From NCBI RefSeq assembly GCF_001625565.1, contig NZ_AUXS01000019.1, forward strand, positions 62,001 to 126,000: 64,000 nucleotides of DNA, written 5' to 3'. Under the pieces are notes generated by a model. The model saw only the letters and a program-made list of their open reading frames with translations, made no database searches and had not been told where the DNA came from. The stretch is from Pseudoalteromonas luteoviolacea NCIMB 1944. GTDB lineage: Bacteria; Pseudomonadota; Gammaproteobacteria; Enterobacterales; Alteromonadaceae. Made by a program: the position numbers and the translations under genes. The number at the start of each line of letters is the position of its first letter. Position 1 is the first letter of the stretch. Below, piece by piece: positions 36,714-45,421 of the stretch.

Positions 36714-38411
36714 ATGATGTCTTATACAGTCGCTGAGTTTATTACACTCAGACTTAAACAGTTGGGTTGCCACCATGTTTTTGGTGTACCAGGTACTTCT
36801 TGTTCTGATTTTATCGACAGTTTGGTCGCCGATCCGGATATGCACTTTATTAATACTGTCAACGAGCTGGAAGCTGGTTATGCTGCAGATGGATATGGTC
36901 GGCAAGGTGCACTTGGCGCCGTGTCTGTAGCTTATGGCGTTGGTACATTGAGCATGGCAAATGGCATTGCAAGCGCATTAACTGAGCGCGTACCATTGGC
37001 GGTTATTAATGGTGGTCCAACTGATAAAGATCTCAGCCTTGAGGCCGAGTACGATGTTTTATTCTCTCATTCAACAGGGTTTGGTAAAACCGATTTACAT
37101 GTATTTAAAGAGTTGACTCTGGCAGCTGAGGAAATTCGCGATTTAGACGGCGCTGCTGACCGTATCGATCAATTGCTCATTACCGCATTAGAACAATCTG
37201 GCCCTGTCTATATCGAGATCCCTCAGGATTTATGGAAAAAACCAATCGGACACTTTTCTGCAAATTTAAATTACACAGCAAGACGCCATAGGGCAGGTAG
37301 ACGCCAGTTTGTTCGCGCCATTAAAAACACACTGACTCATGCCAACAAGCCCGTCGTATTGCTTGGTGCTGAGCTCGTCCGCTTTGGATTAATTGATGAG
37401 GCGATGCAGTTTGTTGAGTCGCAAGGACTGCCATTTTATACAACGCTACTTTCGAAATCTTTAGTGAGTGAGTCACATCCGTTATTTTGCGGCGTATACG
37501 ACAGTGATTTGGCACCTTCCACCATAACACAAGGCGTCGAGTCATCAGATTGTGTAATTGCACTCGGTTGTTTGTTTGGGATTGATCATCGCTTCATGGT
37601 AGTTTCCCTCAAAGACAAATTGATCCGTGTTGCATTTAATAAAGCGATGGTGGGCAGCAACGTCCTACGTAAACTCTCTTTAGGCACAGCATTGGAAGCC
37701 ATCAATGCTCTCCCAAGACTTAATACGCAGCAAAATGCTATACCCAGTGTCGCCGGCTTGAACTATCAACAACGCCGTGAACAATGGCAATCAAAATTCG
37801 AAAATGATCCGTACTCAGGCACTTTGGGCCATGATGGTATTTTTGCAGCCATCGGAGATTTTTTAAATACCACTCAATCTCCTTACTACATCAGTTTAGA
37901 TACCTGTTTGGCGAGCTTTCCTGGAGCGGATATTCCCGTTATGGACACTCAATGCTTCTTAGCAAACCCAATTTGGCTTTCCATCGGGCAAGGCACACCA
38001 GCAGCTATTGGCAGTTATTTTGCTACGGGTAAACGACCGCTCATTGTCACAGGTGACGGTGGGTTCCAGATGGTCTCTCAGGCATTTTCGTCGTTTGTAC
38101 AAAACAATATTCCGGCAATAATCGTTATTGTCGACAATGGTTCATATGCGATTGAGCAATTTTTGATTGACGGCTCATTCTTTACAGAGCCGGGCAAAGC
38201 TCCGCTGGATTACGTAATGCTCAACGGTTGGAAGTACGAAAATATGCCACATGTTTACAACGGCGGTATAGGGTTAAGAGTAAATACCTATGAAGACTTG
38301 TTAGGTGCTTTACAACACGCGCATGCGCGACCTGATCAACCTTGTGTAATTGCGGCACAGATCCCGATGAAAGACCTCCCCGCAGAAAACCGTGCCTTTT
38401 TGGGTATTTAA
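36714..38411 (+). CDS. ThDP-dependent 2-oxo-acid decarboxylase-like enzyme
   Basis: 565 residues, the size and three-domain layout of pyruvate/indolepyruvate decarboxylases. The PYR domain has FGVPGTSCSDFIDSL and the catalytic Glu in NTVNELEAGYAADGYGR. The PP domain has the ThDP/Mg motif GDGGFQMV followed 26 residues on by VDNGSYAIEQ. In canonical decarboxylases an HH pair precedes GDxDFHVF; here the region reads FSHSTGFGKTDLHVF, keeping only one of the two His. It may therefore decarboxylate a 2-oxo acid to an aldehyde or carry out carboligation. A second ATG directly follows the first. Placed right after the oxidase that would supply its 2-oxo acid. Confidence 0.82.
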   Translation: MMSYTVAEFITLRLKQLGCHHVFGVPGTSCSDFIDSLVADPDMHFINTVNELEAGYAADGYGRQGALGAVSVAYGVGTLSMANGIASALTERVPLAVINGGPTDKDLSLEAEYDVLFSHSTGFGKTDLHVFKELTLAAEEIRDLDGAADRIDQLLITALEQSGPVYIEIPQDLWKKPIGHFSANLNYTARRHRAGRRQFVRAIKNTLTHANKPVVLLGAELVRFGLIDEAMQFVESQGLPFYTTLLSKSLVSESHPLFCGVYDSDLAPSTITQGVESSDCVIALGCLFGIDHRFMVVSLKDKLIRVAFNKAMVGSNVLRKLSLGTALEAINALPRLNTQQNAIPSVAGLNYQQRREQWQSKFENDPYSGTLGHDGIFAAIGDFLNTTQSPYYISLDTCLASFPGADIPVMDTQCFLANPIWLSIGQGTPAAIGSYFATGKRPLIVTGDGGFQMVSQAFSSFVQNNIPAIIVIVDNGSYAIEQFLIDGSFFTEPGKAPLDYVMLNGWKYENMPHVYNGGIGLRVNTYEDLLGALQHAHARPDQPCVIAAQIPMKDLPAENRAFLGI

Positions 38412-38465
38412 CCAAAGTTGGCCGGTACAACATACAGCCGGCCTCGCTAACACAAGGGTAAAATA

Positions 38466-39392
38466 ATGACATTGTCGCGACGCGCTTTTTTAAAAAGCGG
38501 TTTTGCTGTTGCTGGTTTGACTAGTGTTGATGCATTTGCTTCGCCTTGGATAAGGGCGTTGCTCAATGAGTCAAATAGTTACCACGCTTTATATCTCAAT
38601 AAATATTTATTTAATGATTTAACAGCTTTACTAGCGAAACAACTCCACCTATACCAAGACTCTGATGTACACGCTCAAGCGCTTGAATGTGTGTCTAAAG
38701 TGCAGGATGAAGGGGTAATTTATCAGCGTTTATCAGCTATTTTAGCCAATAGTAAACTCAACATGCAGCTACTGAATATGCACCGCTTGCAAGATCTGCA
38801 AGTGCGTTTCAGTCAATATTTAACCGAGTTTACTCAAATGCAAAAACTCTCTGGGTATCTCAGTTTTGGATTACCTGATAGTGAGTTTGATCCGATTAAT
38901 CATCTTCCATTTTTTAATGGCCAAACTTATACCATGACGCACGCACTCAATGAGTCATATTCTCCATTACAAAGAGCTGACTTTTCTGGTGTAGTACAAC
39001 CAACAGAGTTAATCGGAAAAACACCAAAAATCAACGTTTCAAGCGTAGAGTTGGCTGCTATTTACGATGGCCCTCACAGCTATTCAAGCGCTGAATTTAC
39101 GAGCATGATGTTACGCATAAAGCAGGTCATGCCGTCAGGAGGTAAGTTAGTAATGCCGCTATTTAATGTGCAACAAACTGCGCATAAACATGTGGTATCA
39201 GTGTTTAATGATTGGAAAAACTTGTTGCATGGCCGTTCTTGGCACGCAGCGCAAGCTCAAAGAGATCGGCTGCAATCTGTGACTGCTTGGCATAAAGAAA
39301 TGAAGGTATATGGCTATAAAGTGCATGCAGTTATTCCGCTCGATGAAAACACCATGCTTCCTGAGTATCTCAGTATTTACGAAAAGGTTTAA
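38466..39392 (+). CDS. Tat-exported protein of unknown function
   Basis: 308 residues. The N-terminus LSRRAFLKSGFAVAGLTSVDAFA is a textbook twin-arginine signal (SRRxFLK), so it is folded in the cytoplasm and exported, often with a cofactor. The mature part is not recognised; it is mainly helical with a stretch IKQVMPSGGKLVMPLFNVQQTAHKHV and a conserved-looking FFNGQTYTMTHALNE. No Cys cluster or known cofactor motif. The next gene, which encodes a second Tat protein, begins 5 bp after the stop. AAGGG is upstream of the ATG. Confidence 0.75.
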   Translation: MTLSRRAFLKSGFAVAGLTSVDAFASPWIRALLNESNSYHALYLNKYLFNDLTALLAKQLHLYQDSDVHAQALECVSKVQDEGVIYQRLSAILANSKLNMQLLNMHRLQDLQVRFSQYLTEFTQMQKLSGYLSFGLPDSEFDPINHLPFFNGQTYTMTHALNESYSPLQRADFSGVVQPTELIGKTPKINVSSVELAAIYDGPHSYSSAEFTSMMLRIKQVMPSGGKLVMPLFNVQQTAHKHVVSVFNDWKNLLHGRSWHAAQAQRDRLQSVTAWHKEMKVYGYKVHAVIPLDENTMLPEYLSIYEKV

Positions 39393-39397
39393 ACATT

Positions 39398-40402
39398 ATG
39401 GAACCATTAAATAACAAAGGACTATCAAGGCGCTCATTTTTAAAAGGGACGGGCGCAGGTATGGGGATCTTGGCCAGCAGTATGCCAAGTTTTGCATTAG
39501 AAAACGTTTTTAATAACCACAATGGTGCAGTTGCTACAGGCCAATTAAAAAATGCGGGGTTGCTAGAGCAAACGCAAACAAATTCACTGTTCAACCAACT
39601 GACTTCCGCGCTCAACTTTAAACAATCTAAAAGTGAGAAAGTGCTCATAGTACTAGGTCAAGTTAGTACTCAGGCATTTCCGCACAGCGTTGATCATAAG
39701 TTAGTCAATGCTTGTTTGGCGCAATTGCACGAAAAAGGTTGCAGTAACAAGGACATAACTGTTGCATATCACGGCCCGAATGCACTAGCGAGTAATTCAC
39801 CACTGGTCAAGGCTATGACAATGCCTGAGAAAGACAGCGCGCAGCTCGTTAACGTTGCCAATAGCGATGCATGGTTAACGCTCGAAATGCCAAAACCATT
39901 ACCAAAAGTGAAAGTACTGGAGCAGGCCCAAAGTGCCGATCATATTATTTATTTAGATCAACTAACAGATCAACATGGCTCTTTAAACTGCCCATTAAAA
40001 GGCTTAGCTAAGGTTTTATTCGACTCCCAGTCATTTAGCAAATATAGTGATCAGTGTGATGACTTATTTAATATGAACGAAATACAAAACGCTATCTCGA
40101 AAAAGGTACGTTTACTTGCTTACAATGCATCACGCTTTATTGCGAAATCTTCGATGTCTGATGTGCAAATGCACCATGTCCATCCGGGCATACTTGCTAT
40201 ATCAAATGACGTTAAAAGCCATCAATTATTTGCTGAAAACTATTTACACAGCGTACTAAATACAACGCCAGAGTCAAAGCATAACTCACAAGAGCTTACT
40301 TGGTTTCAATCTGGTGTAAGTCGTGATCCTATGACCATAGCGCATATAGAGAAGACAATACGTAAATCAGGTGTTTCTTTGAGCAAAATAGAGCTTGTGT
40401 AA
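39398..40402 (+). CDS. Tat-exported protein of unknown function (weak DUF362-like pattern)
   Basis: 334 residues with a second twin-arginine signal (LSRRSFLKGTGAGMGILASS; cleavage after PSFA). The mature part starts with a strand-helix pattern (KVLIVLGQVSTQAF, HKLVNACLAQLHEKGCSNKDITVAYHGPNA) and contains HIIYLDQLTDQHGS. The order resembles DUF362 domains, but no signature is strong enough to be sure. Four Cys are spread apart, so an Fe-S cluster is not obvious. It is translationally close to the preceding Tat gene (5 bp) and ends the operon; hairpins follow at 40452-40478 and 40514-40532. Confidence 0.7.
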   Translation: MEPLNNKGLSRRSFLKGTGAGMGILASSMPSFALENVFNNHNGAVATGQLKNAGLLEQTQTNSLFNQLTSALNFKQSKSEKVLIVLGQVSTQAFPHSVDHKLVNACLAQLHEKGCSNKDITVAYHGPNALASNSPLVKAMTMPEKDSAQLVNVANSDAWLTLEMPKPLPKVKVLEQAQSADHIIYLDQLTDQHGSLNCPLKGLAKVLFDSQSFSKYSDQCDDLFNMNEIQNAISKKVRLLAYNASRFIAKSSMSDVQMHHVHPGILAISNDVKSHQLFAENYLHSVLNTTPESKHNSQELTWFQSGVSRDPMTIAHIEKTIRKSGVSLSKIELV

Positions 40403-40451
40403 GTCATTAGTTATTGCGAGAAGCTATTGCTTTTTATAGGCTTCACTAAAA

Positions 40452-40532
40452 AGCGACCGACACTCATGGTGTAGGTCGCCATTTAATTCCAATTATTTAA
40501 GGTTTCAGCTTACAAGGTTTACGATAAACCTT
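40452..40532 (+). terminator. two hairpins after the oxidase operon
   Basis: GCGACCGACAC-TCATG-GTGTAGGTCGC (40452-40478, one mismatch) and AAGGTTTA-CGA-TAAACCTT (40514-40532). Neither ends in a long T run, but the pair plausibly ends the operon transcript or processes it. Confidence 0.5.
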
Positions 40533-40687
40533 AACTCCGTCTATGTCTTACTGAAGCATCCGTTGCCGTCATACCTTGCTCAGGTAAATTAGGGCATTTT
40601 TCACATTAGATTCTTTCAATTTACACTCAAAGCGCTTTGTGTAAAAAATATAACTGAACACTTTTTAATCATGTGAAGGAAACTAAA

Positions 40688-40861
40688 ATGAAATTACACC
40701 TAAATAAAAAAAATCTAAAAAACTTATGCGACAAGAAAGTAGTAGACTCGGAGCAGACGCCATTGATCGCAGGCGGCGGTAGTGCTATCCCCCCGACCAG
40801 AGTGCAAAAGGGTTGTCCTTATTTCTCTTACTTTCCTGTGAATACCTGTCGCCCTCGATAA
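40688..40861 (+). CDS. putative ribosomally synthesised peptide precursor
   Basis: 57 residues. The leader MKLHLNKKNLKNLCDKK, rich in Leu, Asn and Lys, runs to QTPLIAGGG, a double-glycine type processing site. The core would be SAIPPTRVQKGCPYFSYFP plus VNTCRPR: two Cys, two Pro-rich turns and basic residues. Short genes with a conserved LNKK-LKNL leader and a GG end are typical of bacteriocin-like or natural-product precursors matured by a C39-peptidase ABC transporter. GAAGGA eight bases upstream is a good ribosome site. No modification or export gene adjoins, although the oxidase operon lies just upstream; the assignment is from the sequence pattern. Confidence 0.6.
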   Translation: MKLHLNKKNLKNLCDKKVVDSEQTPLIAGGGSAIPPTRVQKGCPYFSYFPVNTCRPR

Positions 40862-41377
40862 TCGAGATGATAAATGGGGCATGCAATATGCTCCATTGAA
40901 ACAGTACAACGAGCAAATCAAACAATACAAAACAGCACTTGTTTTTCTTAATATTCAGAAACTAGACTCATGCTCAGAGCACCTTCTCTAAGTTGTGTCA
41001 AAGTCAAAAATTTTTTTAAAGTTGTATATAGGCCTTTGAGGTAATCAGGCTTTGATATAGTTTTTATAAGTATTGCGCCGGTACCCATGCTAAAATCTAC
41101 TAACCCTGAGTTTTCTCTTAAGTTACCAGTAAAGTCCTCTATAAATCTCATTGTGGTGAATTTTGGATGCATACAACTGTCAGATCCCCGACTTAACAAT
41201 GACTTAAACGAAAACTTTAAAAAAGTCATGCGAAAATATACTTGCTTATATTCTATGCTATCTAAAGGGAACACTTTTTTCTATTTTTACTTTTCAGTTA
41301 TAATTTGCCTCTTGATTACACTGATATGCAGCGTGCAGTATCAGTCGAACATGCAGTAAAGACAACGGGGAAAAACA
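40862..41377. other. region with ambiguous small open frames
   Basis: About 515 bp. A minus-strand frame (40948-41274, 108 codons, GTG start) and an overlapping plus-strand frame (41087-41359, 90 codons) are both open. The minus frame has a plausible amphipathic end (LYTTLKKFLTLTQLREG) but no ribosome site; the plus frame ends in a hydrophobic segment. Neither resembles a known family. Confidence 0.35.
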
Positions 41378-41857
41378 ATGAAAAAGTGGATATTAGCAGT
41401 GGGCTTAATGATATTTTGCGGGCAGGGAATTGCCAAAGAGCCAAACACGCTGTTTGTGGTTCATAGTGTAACGTTAAATGATCAAAACAAAGCAAAAAAA
41501 AGACCGTACTATGAAAAAGGCGAACGGTTTCAAATTTTTAACCTAGAAAGCCAGTCAATGAAGACAATTTATCAAAATAAAAAGATAAAAAGCGTTTATC
41601 TTGAACCTGGAAATTATTGTTTTGCTTCAGTTTTTATATCTCAATCTCAGCGAGTACCAATAAAGAATAAAATATGTTTTGTTATCTCAGATGAGCACAT
41701 AAATAATATGGGAACATTTGTGATTGGGACTAGGGTAGCTGGTAAATCGCCATATGCATTAATCGTTGATATTAAGCAAAACTACGATGAAATAGCCCAA
41801 GCAGCTAATCAGCCTAGTGCAAAACCAGTACGCTTGTTTAAGATTAAAGGGTCATAG
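41378..41857 (+). CDS. exported hypothetical protein
   Basis: 159 residues with a signal peptide (WILAVGLMIFCGQGIA, cleavage near residue 20). The mature protein is basic, with NLESQSMKTIYQNKKIKSVYLEPGNYCFASVFI: YLEPGNYCF resembles the PGxY strand-turn of DUF2846-like small exported proteins, which is a tentative idea. Two Cys could form a disulfide. Start supported by ACGGGG upstream. Monocistronic by appearance; function unknown. Confidence 0.65.
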   Translation: MKKWILAVGLMIFCGQGIAKEPNTLFVVHSVTLNDQNKAKKRPYYEKGERFQIFNLESQSMKTIYQNKKIKSVYLEPGNYCFASVFISQSQRVPIKNKICFVISDEHINNMGTFVIGTRVAGKSPYALIVDIKQNYDEIAQAANQPSAKPVRLFKIKGS

Positions 41858-42099
41858 TGGATAGAATGAGTAAATTTTGAACTTATTTAAAAGTTACTTT
41901 CCTAGCCCGTTGTAACAAGTCCGTATGACTAAATAAGCTTAAAAGGACGTTGATACAGGCTTTTTGGACCGCTTGAGCTTTGTTTAAAAATATTTCTGAA
42001 CTGATGACTGCCAATCTCAACTGAGGAACTTAAATAATCTTCAAGGGAAAAATTTTAGAAATGCCCGCAGTTAAATCAACAGAGCTGGATAGATTTTAC
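41858..42099. other. gene-less intergenic region
   Basis: About 240 bp without recognised gene or repeat. It leads into the terminator hairpin shared with the converging serine hydrolase gene. Confidence 0.45.
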
Positions 42100-42133
42100 A
42101 AAAAGCCCAATCGTTATACAAAGGGCTTTTTTA
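42100..42133. terminator. bidirectional terminator before the serine hydrolase end
   Basis: AAAAAGCCC-AATCGTTATACAAA-GGGCTTTTTT is a nine-bp stem with A and T tracts on both sides, 45 bp from the stop of the minus-strand hydrolase gene. Confidence 0.85.
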
Positions 42134-42175
42134 TACGCTACTTTGTCTCACAAACCAAGTTTATCAATAAGTTGC

Positions 42176-43387
42176 TCAAATGAATGCAGGTAGGATCTTT
42201 TCGGCGATAATCTGTTTGTATTGGGGTTTGTTATCGTGCGCTGTGTGTACGATTAACAGATCTAGTTCTTCAACGATCATGATGATTTGACCGTTGCCAC
42301 CTTGAGCTGACATGCCTAAATATTTTTTATCGCCGACTTTCATATCGACTCCCCACCAGAAATAGCCATACCCTTGTTTTGAGACGTCTTGTCCGCCCCA
42401 ATGGACATCATCATCTCCCGTTAATAAAAGCCTGCTTGTACCGTCAGTAATGAACTCTTCAGGGATTAGCTGCTCACCTTGCCATTTACCTTTGTTCATC
42501 GCGAGGATACCAAACTTAATCATATCGCGTGACGTCATGCTACTGCGCCAACCAGCTTCAGGCAGGCCCGTAGAGCCATTTGTGCGCCATCTGTAATTTG
42601 TGATCCCCATTTTGTTAAGCAGTTCTTTTTTAATAAAGTCTTTTGCAGATCCTGGAACTACAGCCTCAACAACTTGCATCACTAAGGCTGGTCCATAGCC
42701 ATATTTGAACGTTTGAGATTGTGCAGTGATCGGCGCGCTATTCTCAAGGATTGTCTGAATTTCCCTTTGTCCCTTTAATTGATTTGGAAGTTTGTAAATC
42801 TTAGTTTTTTGCTCATCGCTTACTCGAATACCGGAAGTCATCGTTAATGCGTGGCGTAGTGTTATTTTTTCTGCGCCTTCAACTAATTTGCTTTTGTCTA
42901 ATTGATTAAGAAAGCTAATAAACGGTTTGTCCAAATCATCCATTGAAAGGTAGCCAAGTTGAATAGCACGGCCGAGCGCTAAGCCTGAATATGTTTTGGT
43001 CGCAGATGCTTGGTAATGAGGCAAGTTTAAGCGACCTTTACCATAATATGATTCAAAAACAAGTTTACCTTTGTGAGCAATGAGCAGGCTGTCGAATGTC
43101 CCATGTTTGTAAGCTGCAATCTCTTTAGCAAATTCAGTGATCATTTTTTTATTGCCGCCATCTGTGCCTAATTTACCAACGCGTATTCCATCGTGTCTAC
43201 TCGCAGGAGAAACATCGATAAAAGCATTTTCGAGATAGGGGATCTCAGTATAAGTTAGCTTTGCTTCAGCGGTTGAAATTTCTGGTGCTTGATTTTTACT
43301 TTGTCCGCTATGTGCAAAAGCGATACTGCTGTAATTGGAAACGAGAGCGGCAACAACTAAGCTTGTCACTGTTAATCTAATGGTCAT
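42176..43387 (-). CDS. exported serine hydrolase (class C beta-lactamase-like fold)
   Basis: 403 residues from MTIRLTVTSLVVAALV, with AGGAAAACCT just upstream; ten extra in-frame residues lie before it. A signal peptide ends near residue 25 (SSIAFA). The catalytic SxxK motif is SATKTYSG (Ser near 130), and the Tyr motif region is YGYGPALV. The fold is shared by class C beta-lactamases, DD-peptidases, esterases and 6-aminohexanoate-dimer hydrolases. The sequence MTSGIRVSDE plus WWGVDMKVG looks more like the NylB/esterase group than true AmpC. Periplasmic or secreted. Substrate unknown. Confidence 0.85.
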   Translation of the reverse strand: MTIRLTVTSLVVAALVSNYSSIAFAHSGQSKNQAPEISTAEAKLTYTEIPYLENAFIDVSPASRHDGIRVGKLGTDGGNKKMITEFAKEIAAYKHGTFDSLLIAHKGKLVFESYYGKGRLNLPHYQASATKTYSGLALGRAIQLGYLSMDDLDKPFISFLNQLDKSKLVEGAEKITLRHALTMTSGIRVSDEQKTKIYKLPNQLKGQREIQTILENSAPITAQSQTFKYGYGPALVMQVVEAVVPGSAKDFIKKELLNKMGITNYRWRTNGSTGLPEAGWRSSMTSRDMIKFGILAMNKGKWQGEQLIPEEFITDGTSRLLLTGDDDVHWGGQDVSKQGYGYFWWGVDMKVGDKKYLGMSAQGGNGQIIMIVEELDLLIVHTAHDNKPQYKQIIAEKILPAFI

Positions 43388-43720
43388 AGGTTTTCCTATT
43401 GTTATGTTTATAATCAATAAATAAGCTGTATTCAGTCAATTTATTCAGTGAGTAGCGAATTCAAATTATCTACTGGCTATTACTGTAACCGAGTAAAAAT
43501 TGGATGCTTGTGTTTCCCATGATTTTTAGTTTACTTCAATCTGATAAATTATTATTTCATTACTTATCAATGAGGTGGTGGTGAATTTTAGTGGTGAGCC
43601 TGTGTTTTATCTCTGGGATATTATGGATGTTGTGAATCCTGAATTTGTAGCGTTGTAGAAAAAAAACGCTAAAAGTATTGTGTACTAACTGGAAAAGTAC
43701 GCCCAACATTTATGAAGCCT
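43388..43720. other. upstream region of the serine hydrolase
   Basis: About 330 bp, AT-rich, with no gene. It should hold the hydrolase promoter; no operator was recognised. Confidence 0.4.
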
Positions 43721-44030
43721 TCAAATTGAACTTCCCGGGTCAGGAGCAAAGCAACAAAGATAATTTGGTTCCTGCATCTCTCTAGCTTGGGATAGTATCT
43801 ATTGGGCTGATGGTTGGCGAGAACGAGCACTGCCGACAGGAGTTACTGCAGTATACGTCGCTGCTCAGTTCGTGGGTACGACGTCAATTGATGTTCGCAA
43901 CTTACAGGTATTACAAAAGACAAGTATGACAATGCACCGGGAGATAATACTGGGTTTTGCACATTGAAAGAAGGTGGGTTTTTGAGGCTTCCTTATAGTA
44001 TACCGATTTGGAAAAGGTCACTTCAGCATA
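43721..44030 (+). pseudogene. possible fragment of a broken gene
   Basis: Three plus-strand frames in sequence read like parts of one protein. 43725-43783 gives LNFPGQEQSNKDNLVPASL. 43785-43912 gives AWDSIYWADGWRERALP followed by AVYVAAQFVGTTSIDVR. A third frame from about 43923 gives YDNAPGDNTGFCTLKEGG. Stops and frameshifts separate them, and GC content is higher than around. The protein family was not recognised; a beta-sandwich surface protein is one idea. Confidence 0.35.
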
Positions 44031-44310
44031 TAAGCAATGATACGTACTACTAGCACTGTCACTATTGTATGTGGCAAGTTGAAAAAATGCGGCAACCTGA
44101 TGGTTGCAAAGCAAAATGAAAAAAGTAGGTTTGAGTGGGTGTAATCGTTAAGCTGCTACAATATGAGTAAAGTTAAATTTACTCGTAATAAATAAAAGAA
44201 AGACATTTTCCAAATGCTTAGAGTGCAATTTAAGGAAATACTTTAACTATCAATATATTTAGCTAAAGTGGTATATTATTTATTGATTATATTAGTAAAA
44301 GAGTTAAATA
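44031..44310. other. promoter region of the esterase gene
   Basis: About 280 bp, AT-rich towards the right. No gene or repeat recognised; the opposite-strand frame at 43911-44114 has no coding character. Confidence 0.4.
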
Positions 44311-45240
44311 ATGACCAATTGTCTTGAAGCAGGGATTAGAGAGCTAGTCGACGAATTTCATGCCAACGGAAAGCCATGCCCTTCAACGCAAACTATCTCG
44401 GAAAGACGAGCAGGTTATATAGCGAGCACTGTGCTAGCGGGTCAAAGCCCTAAGATAGAAGAGGAGTTTATAGATGTTATTAATGGTGTTCAGGTTAAGA
44501 TATACAAGCCGAATGAACAGGCTAATTTGCCAATAACAGTATATTTTCATGGTGGGTGTTTTATTAGTGGCGGTTTTGAAACTCACGATATTCAGTTGCG
44601 ACAAATAGCGCATATGTCCAATTCCATTGTTATCTGCATCAAATACAGGTTAGCACCGGAGCATAGGTATCCTGCGGCTCATGACGATGTTTACCAAGCG
44701 GTGATTGGTATTAAGGAAGTTGGACAAAAATATGGTGGCGATCCAGCGAAAATAGTATTTGTTGGTGATAGTGCTGGTGGACAATTGGCACTAGCTACAA
44801 CGCTTAGGCTCAAGCAAAATCAGCAGTGGTTACCACGTAGTCAAATTCTTATTTATCCGATGTTAGATCCCAAAGGAAATTCCGATAGCTACAGGGAAAA
44901 TGGAGCAGACTATATAATCACAGCAAATATGCTGTTATCTGGTTTCTATTTATACGCAAATAGTGAAGAAGAGTTGAATAACGAGCCCGAGTTAAACTTA
45001 CTAGATTGCGACTTGAGTGGATTGCCTAGTACAACCATTATTACTGCTGAGTTTGACCCTTTACGTGACGAAGGAGAAAAGCTCTACAAGTTAATTCGCA
45101 GCTATGGTGTTGAAGCGTATTGTGAGCGCTACTCGGGTGTCATCCACGGCTTTTTCCAGCTCAGTGGTGTAAGCAGTTCCGCACAAAGCTGCATTGTAGC
45201 AGTTGCAAACCAAATAAAACGAGAGAGTTACACACGTTAA
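44311..45240 (+). CDS. HSL-family alpha/beta-hydrolase (esterase)
   Basis: 309 residues. The oxyanion motif of the hormone-sensitive lipase family is YFHGGCFISGG (HGGC in place of the usual HGGG), the nucleophile motif is VFVGDSAGGQLA (Ser near residue 153), the catalytic Asp is in AEFDPLRDEGE and the His in VIHGFFQ. Relatives hydrolyse short acyl esters in the cytoplasm. There is no signal peptide. No accessory genes surround it. The Cys at the third oxyanion position is uncommon and might alter activity. The ATG has a modest ribosome site (AAAAGAG). Confidence 0.88.
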   Translation: MTNCLEAGIRELVDEFHANGKPCPSTQTISERRAGYIASTVLAGQSPKIEEEFIDVINGVQVKIYKPNEQANLPITVYFHGGCFISGGFETHDIQLRQIAHMSNSIVICIKYRLAPEHRYPAAHDDVYQAVIGIKEVGQKYGGDPAKIVFVGDSAGGQLALATTLRLKQNQQWLPRSQILIYPMLDPKGNSDSYRENGADYIITANMLLSGFYLYANSEEELNNEPELNLLDCDLSGLPSTTIITAEFDPLRDEGEKLYKLIRSYGVEAYCERYSGVIHGFFQLSGVSSSAQSCIVAVANQIKRESYTR

Positions 45241-45421
45241 AAGGTGTATTGTCATTCATAGGTGAATGTATAGCATGTAATGAGCATGTTACGATAACAC
45301 CAAAATCTACAATTGCTTTAACTTATAATCGAGTAAAAACGGGCGAGTTTTATACTGCGTAACTTCTTAATCTGTAAGCCGATCACATCCTTTGTAGTAA
45401 CTAATTTTATGAGGTTATTAA

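Noticed and set aside
40948..41359. Opposing frames of 108 (minus) and 90 (plus) codons
   Set aside because: Neither has a ribosome site or family resemblance, and at most one could be real; recorded only as an ambiguous region.
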